Under the pieces are notes generated by a model. That model was not told the DNA's origin and made no database searches. It saw nothing but the letters and a program-made list of their open reading frames with translations. A DNA stretch of 64,000 bases. Source: Methylobacterium gnaphalii. GTDB taxonomy: Bacteria; Pseudomonadota; Alphaproteobacteria; Rhizobiales; Beijerinckiaceae. Shown one piece after another: positions 26,569-34,458 of this stretch. The position numbers and the translations under genes are program-made. How positions within the stretch are numbered: position 1 is the first letter of the stretch; each line of letters starts with the position of its first letter. The stretch lies in assembly GCF_007992215.1 (NCBI RefSeq), contig NZ_BJZV01000003.1:1-64000 (forward strand). The letters run 5' to 3'.

Positions 26569-28086
26569 TCAGGTTCTTACCAGGCGGAGCGCGCGGACTT
26601 CCACGCGATGCTGGGCGGCCGACGCGCTGCAGGTTCGATTCCGGCCAGTTGCCTTGGCCTCGTAGAGAGCCGCGTCGGCCCGGCGGAAGAGGTCGGGATC
26701 ATCGATGCCCGAGGCGACCCCGATGCTGACCGTGACGGCGCCACGCCCGATGCCGGCCGAGGGCAGCGTCAGGCCCTGCATCTGCTCATGGACCGCGTCC
26801 GCGACGCGTAGCGCGCCGATTGCATCGGTCGCCGGCAGCAGCAGCATAAACTCCTCGCCTCCGATGCGGAAGGCCATGTCGTTCGGCCGGTGCACGCATG
26901 CGGAAAGACGCTGTGCCAGCTCCTTCAGCACTTCGTCGCCGACGGCGTGCCCGTAGCGGTCGTTGTAGCGCTTGAAATGGTCGGCATCGACGATGAGCAG
27001 CGAGACCGGAAGCCCCGTCCGCCGGGCATCCTTGCCGGCCGCGTCGAGGGCATCCTCGAAGCTGCGGCGGTTGGCCAGTCCGGTCAGCGGATCGGTGCGC
27101 GACAGCCGGGCAAGCTCGAGCTGCATCGCGGCGCGGCGCCCGAGTTCGCGCCCGAACAGGAGTGACAGCGCAATGGCCAATCCGCACAGGACGAGGACGG
27201 TTATCCCGATCACCAGGGCCTTGGCGCGCCACTCGGCCTCGATTTCGCGCGTCGACAGGGCGACGTTGAGGATCAGCGGCAGGTCTCCGATCCGGGTGAA
27301 CGCGTAGTAGCGCTCGATCCCGTCGCGGACGGAGGTCTTCACGAGGGTTCCGGACGGCCGGCTCAGGAACTGTGCGAAGATGGGTGCGCCGGCCAGACTC
27401 GCGCCGATATCGGCGTCGACGAAGGGCTGGCGCATGATGCGGGTGCCGTCCCGCAGGTAGAGGTTGATCGCGCCGTCCTTTCCGAGACCGAGCTGGTCGA
27501 ACAGGTGCGAGAAGTAGGCGAGCTTCATAGTTCCCAGGACGACGCCGCCGAACGAGCCGTCTGGCTTGTCGATGCGGCGGCTGAACGGAATCATGCGCTC
27601 GCCGGTCAGCCGCGAGACCAGGGGCCGACCGATATACAGCCCGAGGCCGGGCCGCTTCTTGTGGACCTGGAAATACTCACGATCAGCATAGTTCCCCTTG
27701 CGCGGGGGCATGGCGCTGGCATCCACGGCGATGGCGCCGTTCTCGTCGAGGACGAGCATCACGCCCAGATCCTGCGCCGTGGCGGCACGGTCGAACAGCA
27801 CGAGCTGGCGCATCGCGGGAGAGATCCCCTCGATGCCCGGGGTACGGATGTTCTCGACGACGGCCTGCAGCGAAAGATCGAAGATCTCGACGTTCCGGGC
27901 GATGTCGCGCGCGATGACCTGCAGAAGGTTGTTGGAGGTCCGGGCAGCCTTGTCCCAGGCGTCCCGGCGCATATCGAGCAGCATCATCCCGGACAGGATC
28001 AACATGCCGGTCGGCGCGAGGATGCCGAGCACGATCCCGGTGCGGGTAGAACGGAGCCATCGCGCGATGCGGGCTGGCAGAACCAT
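26569..28086 (-). CDS. membrane diguanylate cyclase with dCACHE-like sensor
   Basis: 505 residues: helix at 18-35, a periplasmic sensor (about 40-285) with Cache-like features (YFQVHKKRPGLGLYIGRPLVS), helix at 289-311, and a C-terminal GGDEF domain. The active motif is GGEEF at 409-413 and the RxxD inhibitory site (RPND, 400-403) lies five residues before it, so the enzyme should be active in making cyclic di-GMP and feedback-inhibited. No EAL domain. It probably links an external small-molecule signal to surface attachment or motility. ATG at 28086. Upstream of the LysR gene, likely co-transcribed. Confidence 0.9.
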   Translation of the reverse strand: MVLPARIARWLRSTRTGIVLGILAPTGMLILSGMMLLDMRRDAWDKAARTSNNLLQVIARDIARNVEIFDLSLQAVVENIRTPGIEGISPAMRQLVLFDRAATAQDLGVMLVLDENGAIAVDASAMPPRKGNYADREYFQVHKKRPGLGLYIGRPLVSRLTGERMIPFSRRIDKPDGSFGGVVLGTMKLAYFSHLFDQLGLGKDGAINLYLRDGTRIMRQPFVDADIGASLAGAPIFAQFLSRPSGTLVKTSVRDGIERYYAFTRIGDLPLILNVALSTREIEAEWRAKALVIGITVLVLCGLAIALSLLFGRELGRRAAMQLELARLSRTDPLTGLANRRSFEDALDAAGKDARRTGLPVSLLIVDADHFKRYNDRYGHAVGDEVLKELAQRLSACVHRPNDMAFRIGGEEFMLLLPATDAIGALRVADAVHEQMQGLTLPSAGIGRGAVTVSIGVASGIDDPDLFRRADAALYEAKATGRNRTCSASAAQHRVEVRALRLVRT

Positions 28087-28338
28087 CGGTGGGCGCTCCC
28101 AGGCGCGAGGTGACTGCCTGGTATCTAGGCCCTAATCTTTTACGAGGCGTCTCAAACAAGCTTGCGCACGACCAATTCGCGCGGTCATCCCTAACGCCCG
28201 GTTTTCGAGACCGCGAGGATCGCGCCGATGCCGCGCAGACGGCTCGTTCCCCGCCGCCGGCCGGGGCCAGCTCGGATTGTCCGCGAGGCCGGTACGCGAA
28301 TGGTTAAGCTGCGTTAAGGATAAGCTTGGGAGGCGTCG

Positions 28339-28509
28339 ATGCTATACAGGCTGCTGTCCGTCTTCATCCGCCGCGACGCAGTCGCGGTTCCCACCATCGC
28401 CGCGAGCGAGCATGGACCCCTCGGGGTAAGCCTCCGCAAGGACGATCCGCTCGCCGGCCTCTATGGCGATGTCGAACAGGAATTGAAGGTCGCCGGCTAC
28501 CTCGCCTGA
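28339..28509 (+). CDS. small ORF (56 aa) with strong ribosome site
   Basis: ATG 28339 is preceded by GGGAGG six bases upstream. The 56-residue product starts MLYRLLSVFIRRDAVAV and ends in an acidic part (LYGDVEQELKVAGYLA). The N-terminal third may be a short amphipathic or membrane-associated helix. It ends 27 bases before the converging fdsD stop. The upstream 250 bases are shared with the divergent diguanylate cyclase gene. No family recognised; codon use matches its neighbours. Confidence 0.45.
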   Translation: MLYRLLSVFIRRDAVAVPTIAASEHGPLGVSLRKDDPLAGLYGDVEQELKVAGYLA

Positions 28510-28536
28510 CGGCCCTCTCTGGAAACAACCGGGGCT

Positions 28537-28827
28537 TCAGCCCGCGTCGCTGGCACCCTGTCCCGCAAGCTGGGGATCGTGGGTTGCGGGCCGCACGGGG
28601 CTCTCCCCGGCCGGATTTTCCTGCAACGCCTTGACGACGTGGGCGTCGAGCCGGTCGCCGGCCTCCGGAATATGAGCCACGAGATCGCGGATCATCTTCG
28701 GCGCCCAGAAGGCAACGAGGTGCTTGTGGATGCCGGCAACCGCCTCTTCTTCCGGATAGCTCCGGAAGAACGAGGCGATCTGGTTGGCCATCCGCACGAG
28801 CCGGTCTTGGTTGGTCGCTGCGCCCAT
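28537..28827 (-). CDS. fdsD: formate dehydrogenase delta subunit
   Basis: 96 residues of the FdsD family: VRMANQIASFFRSYPEEEAVAGIHKHL and FWAPKMIRDL are conserved family segments. It is the last gene of the formate dehydrogenase operon, 10 bases after fdsA. FdsD is a small subunit without cofactors found in the soluble NAD-dependent molybdenum formate dehydrogenases; it helps produce active enzyme. In Methylobacterium it is called fdh2D. The sulfur-transfer chaperone FdsC (FdhD), which precedes fdsD in some operons, is missing here and must be encoded elsewhere. Confidence 0.9.
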   Translation of the reverse strand: MGAATNQDRLVRMANQIASFFRSYPEEEAVAGIHKHLVAFWAPKMIRDLVAHIPEAGDRLDAHVVKALQENPAGESPVRPATHDPQLAGQGASDAG

Positions 28828-28837
28828 CGGTTTACGC

Positions 28838-31693
28838 TTACTCTGCCGCTGCCTGAGCGATGCGGGTCAACGAGAAATCCTCCTCGTAGAACTTCGCCTG
28901 CCAATCCGACGGACGGTTGGTCCGCCGCACCTGCACCGCCGTCACCTTGTATTCGGGGCAGTTGGTCGCCCAGTCCGAATAGTCGGTGGTGATGACGTTG
29001 GCGCCGGTCTTGGCGTGGTGGAAGGTCGTGTAGACCACGCCCGGCTGCATGCGCTCGGTGATCTTCGCCTTCAGGGCGATGTCGCCGGAGCGCGAGACCA
29101 GCGCCACGAGATCGCCGTCGACGATGCCGCGGCTCTCGGCATCGAAGGGGTGGATCTCCAGCACGTCCTCTTCATGCCAGCGCGAGTTCTCCGTGCGGCG
29201 GGTCTGCGCACCGACATTGTACTGCGACAGGATGCGGCCCGTGGTCAGGATCAGCGGGAACTTCGGCCCTGTGCGCTCGTCGGTGGCCACGTACTCGGTG
29301 ATCATGAAGCGGCCCTTGCCGCGCACGAACCGGTCGACGTGCATCATCGGAGTGCCAAGCGGCGCCTGCTCGTTGCACGGCCACTGGATCGAGCCCATCT
29401 CGTCGAGCTTCGCGTAGGAGACACCGGTGAAGGTCGGGGTCAGCCGGGCGATCTCGTCCATGATCTCGGACGGGTGGTTGTAGTTCATCTCGTAGCCGAG
29501 CGCCTTGGCGAGCAGGATCGTGCCCTCCCAATCGCCATAGCCTCCGAGCGGCGCCATCACCTTGCGGACGCGGCTGATGCGGCGCTCGGCATTGGTGAAG
29601 GTGCCGTCTTTCTCCAGGAACGAGGCGCCCGGCAGGAAGACGTGGGCGTATTTGGCGGTCTCGTTCAGGAAGATGTCCTGGATCACGATGCACTCCATGG
29701 CCTTGAGGCCGGAGGTCACGTGATGCGTGTCGGGGTCGGATTGCGCGATGTCCTCGCCCTGGATGTACATGCCCTTGAACGAGCCACCGACGGCCTCGTC
29801 CAGCATGTTGGTGATCCGCAGGCCCGGCTCGTTCGAGAGCTTGGCACCCCACAGGGCCTCGAAGGTCTCGCGGGTGGCGTCGTCCGAGACGTGGCGGTAG
29901 CCGGTGAGCTCGTGCGGGAACGAGCCCATGTCGCAGGAGCCCTGCACGTTGTTCTGGCCGCGCAGCGGGTTCACGCCGGCGCCTTCCTTGCCGATATTGC
30001 CCGTGGCCATGGCGATGTTGGCCATGCCCATGACCATGGTCGAGCCCTGGCTGTGCTCGGTCACGCCCAGGCCGTAGAAGATGCCGGCATTGCCGCCGGT
30101 GGCGTAGAGCCGGGCCGCGGCGCGCAGATCGGCCGGGTTGACGCCGGTATACTGCTCGGTGGCTTCCGGTGAGTGGCGCTCGTCGGCGATGAAGCGGGCC
30201 CAGGACTCGAACTCGGCGAGGTCGCAGCGTTCGCGGACATAGGCTTCATCGACCAGGCCTTCCGTCACGATGACGTGGGCGAAGGCGTTGATGAAGGCGA
30301 CGTTGGAGCCGGGCTTCAGCGGCAGGTGATAGTCGGCCTTGATGTGGGGCGACTTCACGAGATCGATCTTACGCGGATCCGCGACGATGAGGCGGGCGCC
30401 GGCGCGCAGGCGCTTCTTCATGCGCGAACCGAAGACCGGGTGGCCGTCGGTCGGATTGGCGCCGATGACCAGGATCACGTCGGCATATTCCACCGACTTG
30501 AAATCCTGAGTGCCGGCCGAGGTGCCGAGGGTCGACATCAGGCCGTAGCCGGTCGGCGAATGGCAGACGCGGGCGCAGGTATCGACGTTGTTGTTGCCGA
30601 AGGCGGCACGAACCAGCTTCTGGACGAGGTAGGCTTCCTCGTTGGTGCAGCGGGAGGAGGTGATGCCGCCGATCGAATCCTTGCCGTACTTGGCCTGGAT
30701 GCGCTTGAACTCGGACGCGGCGTGATTGATCGCCACCTCCCAGCTGACCTCCTGCCAGGGATCCGTGATCTTGGCGCGGATCATCGGCTTGGTGATGCGG
30801 TCCTTGTGGGTGGCGTAGCCGTAGGCGAAGCGGCCCTTGATGCAGCTATGGCCCTCGTTGGCCTTGCCGCCCTTGTAGGGCACCATGCGGACGATCTTGT
30901 CGCCCTGCATCTCGGCCTTGAAGGCGCAGCCGACACCGCAATAGGCGCAGGTGGTCACCTCGGAATGATCGGGCTGGCCGAATTCGTGGATCGACTTCTC
31001 CTGGAGGGTCGCGGTCGGGCAGGCTTGCACGCACGCGCCGCAGGATACGCACTCGGACTCCATGAAATTCGTCGGGCCGGCGGCCACGCGGCTGTCGAAA
31101 CCGCGGCCTTCGATGGTTAGCGCGAAGGTGCCCTGCACCTCCTCGCAGGCGCGGACGCAGCGGTTGCAGACGATGCACTTCGACGGATCGTAGGTGAAAT
31201 ACGCGTTCGACTCGTCCTTCGGCCGGTACTTTTCCGAGGTCGGCTTGACGTGGTTGTCGCCGTCATAGCCGTAGCGGACGTTGCGCAGTCCCACCTGTCC
31301 TGCCGTGTCCTGCAACTCGCAATCACCGTTGGCGGCGCAGGTCAGGCAGTCGAGCGGATGGTCGGAGATGTAGAGCTCCATCACGCCCTTGCGCAGGCGG
31401 TGCAGCTTCGGCGTCTGCGTATGGACGATCATGCCCTCTTCGGCCGGCGTCGTGCAGGAGGCCGGGGTGCCGCGGCGACCCTCGATCTCGACGAGGCACA
31501 TGCGGCACGAGCCGAAAGGCTCCAGCGAATCCGTCGCGCAGAGCTTCGGGATCTTGGTGCCCATCTGCATCGCGGCGGCCATCACCGACGTGCCGGCCGG
31601 AACGGAGACCTGCACGCCGTCGATGGTGATCGACACCGTCTTCTCGCTGACGCGGATCGGCGTGCCGTAGTCGATTTCCTTGATGAGGGTCAT
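28838..31693 (-). CDS. fdsA: NAD-dependent formate dehydrogenase alpha (catalytic) subunit
   Basis: 951 residues, the molybdenum bis-MGD subunit that oxidises formate to CO2 in the cytoplasm. Iron-sulfur ligands visible in order: [2Fe-2S] Cys52, 63, 66, 80; a His112/Cys116/119/125 cluster; two [4Fe-4S] sets at Cys173/176/179/183 and 215/218/221/225; and the core cluster Cys249/252/256/284. The active-site Cys is Cys377 with His378 (ARVCHSPT), so this is a Cys, not selenocysteine, enzyme. Electrons pass to FdsBG and NAD+. The gene follows fdsB by 10 bases. Called fdh2A in Methylobacterium. Confidence 0.96.
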   Translation of the reverse strand: MTLIKEIDYGTPIRVSEKTVSITIDGVQVSVPAGTSVMAAAMQMGTKIPKLCATDSLEPFGSCRMCLVEIEGRRGTPASCTTPAEEGMIVHTQTPKLHRLRKGVMELYISDHPLDCLTCAANGDCELQDTAGQVGLRNVRYGYDGDNHVKPTSEKYRPKDESNAYFTYDPSKCIVCNRCVRACEEVQGTFALTIEGRGFDSRVAAGPTNFMESECVSCGACVQACPTATLQEKSIHEFGQPDHSEVTTCAYCGVGCAFKAEMQGDKIVRMVPYKGGKANEGHSCIKGRFAYGYATHKDRITKPMIRAKITDPWQEVSWEVAINHAASEFKRIQAKYGKDSIGGITSSRCTNEEAYLVQKLVRAAFGNNNVDTCARVCHSPTGYGLMSTLGTSAGTQDFKSVEYADVILVIGANPTDGHPVFGSRMKKRLRAGARLIVADPRKIDLVKSPHIKADYHLPLKPGSNVAFINAFAHVIVTEGLVDEAYVRERCDLAEFESWARFIADERHSPEATEQYTGVNPADLRAAARLYATGGNAGIFYGLGVTEHSQGSTMVMGMANIAMATGNIGKEGAGVNPLRGQNNVQGSCDMGSFPHELTGYRHVSDDATRETFEALWGAKLSNEPGLRITNMLDEAVGGSFKGMYIQGEDIAQSDPDTHHVTSGLKAMECIVIQDIFLNETAKYAHVFLPGASFLEKDGTFTNAERRISRVRKVMAPLGGYGDWEGTILLAKALGYEMNYNHPSEIMDEIARLTPTFTGVSYAKLDEMGSIQWPCNEQAPLGTPMMHVDRFVRGKGRFMITEYVATDERTGPKFPLILTTGRILSQYNVGAQTRRTENSRWHEEDVLEIHPFDAESRGIVDGDLVALVSRSGDIALKAKITERMQPGVVYTTFHHAKTGANVITTDYSDWATNCPEYKVTAVQVRRTNRPSDWQAKFYEEDFSLTRIAQAAAE

Positions 31694-31703
31694 CGTGTGT
31701 TCC

Positions 31704-33269
31704 TCACTCGGCGGCGGCGGGGAAGGACTGCTGTCCCGGGCCCGTGAAATCTTCGGGGAAATGGTTGATGGCGCTCATCACCGGCATGGGGGTCAAACCA
31801 CCCATGGCGCAGAGCGACCCGTCGGTCATGACCTCGCAGAGGTCCTTGACCAGCTCGACATTCGCCTCGGAGCGGATGCCCGCGATGACCTTGTCCATGG
31901 TCTCGACGCCGCGTGTCGCGCCGATGCGGCAGGGGGTGCACTTGCCGCAGGATTCGGCCGCGCAGAACTCGAAGGCGAAGCGGGCTTGCTTGGCCATGTC
32001 GACGGTATCGTCGAACACCACGATGCCGCCGTGGCCGACGAGGCCCTTGGCCTCGGCCATCTTCTCGTAGTCGAGGGGCGTATCGAGCAGGCTGTCAGGG
32101 AAGTAGGCCCCGAGCGGCCCGCCGACCTGCACCGCGCGCACCGGACGGCCTGACAGCGTGCCGCCGCCGAAATCCTCGATGACCTCGCGGATGGTGATGC
32201 CGAAGGCGTACTCGATCAGGCCGCCCTGCTTGATGTTGCCGGCGAGCTGGATCGGCAGCGTGCCGAGCGAGCGGCCCATGCCGAAATCAGCGTAGGCCTT
32301 GGCGCCGTGCTCCATGATCCACGGCACGGCCGTGAAGGTCATGACGTTGTTGACGAGCGTCGGCTTGCCCACGAAACCCTTGAGCGCCGGGATCGGCGGC
32401 TTGGCGCGTACGATGCCGCGTCGGCCCTCCAGGCTCTCCAGCAGCGAGGTCTCCTCGCCGCAGATATAGGCGCCGGCACCGAGGCGGACCTCCAGATGGA
32501 AGGTCTTGCCCGAGCCCATGATGTTTTCGCCGAGCACACCCGCCTTCACGCCATTGGCGATGGCATCGCGCATCGTGCGGAAGGCCTGCGGGTACTCGGA
32601 GCGGCAATAGATGTAGCCGCGGGTCGCGCCGGTGGCGACGGCGGCGATGGTCATGCCCTCGATCAGGTTGAAGGGGTCGCCCTCCATCATGATCCGGTCG
32701 GCGAAAGTGCCGGAATCGCCCTCGTCGGCGTTGCAGATCACGTATTTCTGCTCGCTCTCCGCGAGCATCACCGTGTTCCACTTGATGCCGGCCGGGAAGC
32801 CTGCGCCGCCGCGACCGCGCAGGCCCGAATCCTTCACCTGCGCGACGACATCCTTGGCCTCCATCTTCAGAGCGGCTTCGAGACCGCGATAGCCGCCATG
32901 GGCGCGGTAATCCTCGACCGAGACCGGGTCGACCACGCCGCAGCGATGGAACGTGATACGGTGCTGCCGCTTGAGGAAGGGGATTTCTTCCGGCTTGCCG
33001 AGGCGGAGCGGGTGCTCACCGCCTTCGTGCAGGCCGGCATTGAGCAGGCCCTCGACGTCGGCCGGGGTTACCGGGCCGTAGGCGATGCGGCCCTCGACCG
33101 TGGCCACCTCGACCATCGGCTCGAGCCAGAGCATGCCACGGGTGCCCGTGCGGACGATCTCGACGTCGAGACCGCGCTGCTCGGCGCCATTGAAGATCGC
33201 GCGGGCGACGCGATTGGCGCCGAGGCCGAGAGCGACGGCGTCCTGCGGAACGTAGATGGTGATGCTCAT
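31704..33269 (-). CDS. fdsB: formate dehydrogenase beta subunit (FMN/NADH-binding)
   Basis: The start ATG at 33269 overlaps the fdsG stop in an ATGA, giving 521 residues. The N-terminal 120 residues are a thioredoxin-like [2Fe-2S] domain remnant; the rest resembles NuoF of complex I, with the NADH/FMN segments GLRGRGGAGFPAGIKW and ICNADEGDSGTFADR, and the C-terminal [4Fe-4S] ligands in ESCGKCTPCRIG. It passes electrons from the catalytic subunit to NAD+. The much longer open frame to 33803 lies over fdsG and is a shadow. Called fdh2B in Methylobacterium. Confidence 0.95.
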   Translation of the reverse strand: MSITIYVPQDAVALGLGANRVARAIFNGAEQRGLDVEIVRTGTRGMLWLEPMVEVATVEGRIAYGPVTPADVEGLLNAGLHEGGEHPLRLGKPEEIPFLKRQHRITFHRCGVVDPVSVEDYRAHGGYRGLEAALKMEAKDVVAQVKDSGLRGRGGAGFPAGIKWNTVMLAESEQKYVICNADEGDSGTFADRIMMEGDPFNLIEGMTIAAVATGATRGYIYCRSEYPQAFRTMRDAIANGVKAGVLGENIMGSGKTFHLEVRLGAGAYICGEETSLLESLEGRRGIVRAKPPIPALKGFVGKPTLVNNVMTFTAVPWIMEHGAKAYADFGMGRSLGTLPIQLAGNIKQGGLIEYAFGITIREVIEDFGGGTLSGRPVRAVQVGGPLGAYFPDSLLDTPLDYEKMAEAKGLVGHGGIVVFDDTVDMAKQARFAFEFCAAESCGKCTPCRIGATRGVETMDKVIAGIRSEANVELVKDLCEVMTDGSLCAMGGLTPMPVMSAINHFPEDFTGPGQQSFPAAAE

Positions 33270-33739
33270 GCCCGCGACTCCTTGAGTGCGGCTTCGAGGC
33301 TGTCGGCGGTAAGACGCGCGAGCGGCTCCTCGCCGATCATCGCGGCGGGGCCGTTGGAGCAGAGGCCGAGGCAGTAGACAGGCTCGACGGTGACGTTGCC
33401 GTCCGAGGTTGTCCCGTGCCAGTCGACTCCCAGACGTTGCAAGATTTCGCCATGCAGCTTGTCCGAGCCCATCGCCTGGCAGGCCTCGGCGCGGCACAGC
33501 TTCACATGGTGCCGGCCAGCCGGTGCCTTGCGGAAGTCGTGGTAGAACGTGATGCAGCCAAAGACCTCGGCCTTCGACAGGTTCAGCGCGTCCGCGATCA
33601 GCGGCACAGCCGCCTCGTCGACGTAGCCGAACTCTTCCTGCAAGGCGTGCAGGATCGGGAGCGTCGCACCTTCGAGATGCTTGTGCTCGGCGACGATCCC
33701 AGCGGCGCGGTCTGCGCTCCAAGGCTCGGGACTTGCCAT
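33266..33739 (-). CDS. fdsG: formate dehydrogenase gamma subunit ([2Fe-2S], NuoE-like)
   Basis: 157 residues of the NuoE/FdsG family with four cluster ligands Cys82, Cys87, Cys123 and Cys127 (LCRAEACQAMG and VYCLGLCSNGP). It forms the NADH-oxidising/reducing module with FdsB. It is the first gene of the operon fdsG-fdsB-fdsA-fdsD. ATG at 33739; the AT-richer 100 bases upstream should contain the promoter. Length fits the family. Called fdh2C in Methylobacterium. Confidence 0.94.
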   Translation of the reverse strand: MASPEPWSADRAAGIVAEHKHLEGATLPILHALQEEFGYVDEAAVPLIADALNLSKAEVFGCITFYHDFRKAPAGRHHVKLCRAEACQAMGSDKLHGEILQRLGVDWHGTTSDGNVTVEPVYCLGLCSNGPAAMIGEEPLARLTADSLEAALKESRA

Positions 33740-33910
33740 GCTTTCCCACCCAAATTGGTCTTGTTCTAAAAGCCAACTGAACAGGAAAGGCGATATAATT
33801 CAATCAAGCGGACCCGTCGCTTGACAGGCGTTCGTTGTTAAGCGCGGTCCGCCTGCGGGAGCCGGATAGACCCCAGGCCCGGCATCAAGTGCATGACAAA
33901 GCGAGCATAT

Positions 33911-34080
33911 TCATAACTCGCGACCGCGATTCTGGCTGTCCAAAAAGGCAGGGGGGACTGCCATCAATTCCGTGACGTCGAGGCTGCGTTCGAAGCCATC
34001 GTCGATCTGTGCCTCGATCGTATCGAGCCAGCGTAAGGTTTGCTCGATGCCACGCGCGCCGGCTTCGACCAGGCATGAAC
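33911..34080 (-). pseudogene. possible C-terminal gene remnant
   Basis: The last 50 or so codons of a longer minus-strand frame read like real protein (GIEQTLRWLDTIEAQIDDGF, then RSLDVTELMAVPPAFLDS), whereas codons further upstream look random and Ser/Arg-rich. No start with a ribosome site fits. I read it as a decayed 3' end of a gene of unknown family. Confidence 0.3.
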
Positions 34081-34242
34081 CAGTACTAACAGCTTGTGAC
34101 CGATGCCCTTTAGGCGTTCCAGTATTTACGCCGAGAATCGAACTTGGCGGCCCGTGTGTTTGCTGCGCGATTGAGGAAAACGAGGCCGCGGACGAATAGC
34201 AGCCCTGTGCCTTCCTCATAGAAGGCAAGGATCCTCGTTGGT

Positions 34243-34380
34243 ATGGCCGGCCAGTGGCACCCGCCGGAAGCAGCGATTGCCTACTATCTCGATACCCTCG
34301 CTCGCCTCGCACTAGGCGCGCCGGATCACGCGTGGAGCAAAGCGGCCGGACGTGAAGTGCGGTGGCTGCACTCAGTGTGA
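34243..34380 (+). pseudogene. possible small gene or fragment
   Basis: 45 codons, beginning MAGQWHPPEAAIAYYLDTLA and ending in WLHSV. The composition is protein-like (Tyr, Trp, balanced hydrophobics), but there is no clear ribosome site. It could be a fragment of a former gene lying next to the polysaccharide locus. Confidence 0.25.
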
Positions 34381-34458
34381 CGGCCGTGGAATCATGCAAC
34401 CAGGAGTTGATGGCGTAGAGCAACTGCTGGATCGGCTCGGAAAGCGCGGGGACGGCGC

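Larger units (their letters stand above)
33740..34458. other. long intergenic region with gene remnants
   Basis: 719 bases. The first 110 (33740-33850) are AT-rich compared with the surroundings and, read towards fdsG, contain CTTGATTGAATTATATCG, the likely promoter zone of the formate dehydrogenase operon. The middle holds a protein-like open frame on the minus strand (33911-34080) and a 45-codon plus frame (34243-34380), both without good start signals, which look like remains of older genes. No tRNA or insertion-sequence ends were recognised. Confidence 0.4.

Noticed and set aside
28304..28317. TTAA-N6-TTAA upstream of the small ORF, resembling a CtrA site
   Set aside because: The CtrA consensus spacing is seven bases, here it is six, and the motif is short enough to occur by chance.
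28784..30172. 462-codon plus frame opposite fdsA
   Set aside because: Composed mainly of His, Arg, Val and Gly without any domain; fdsA on the other strand is certain.
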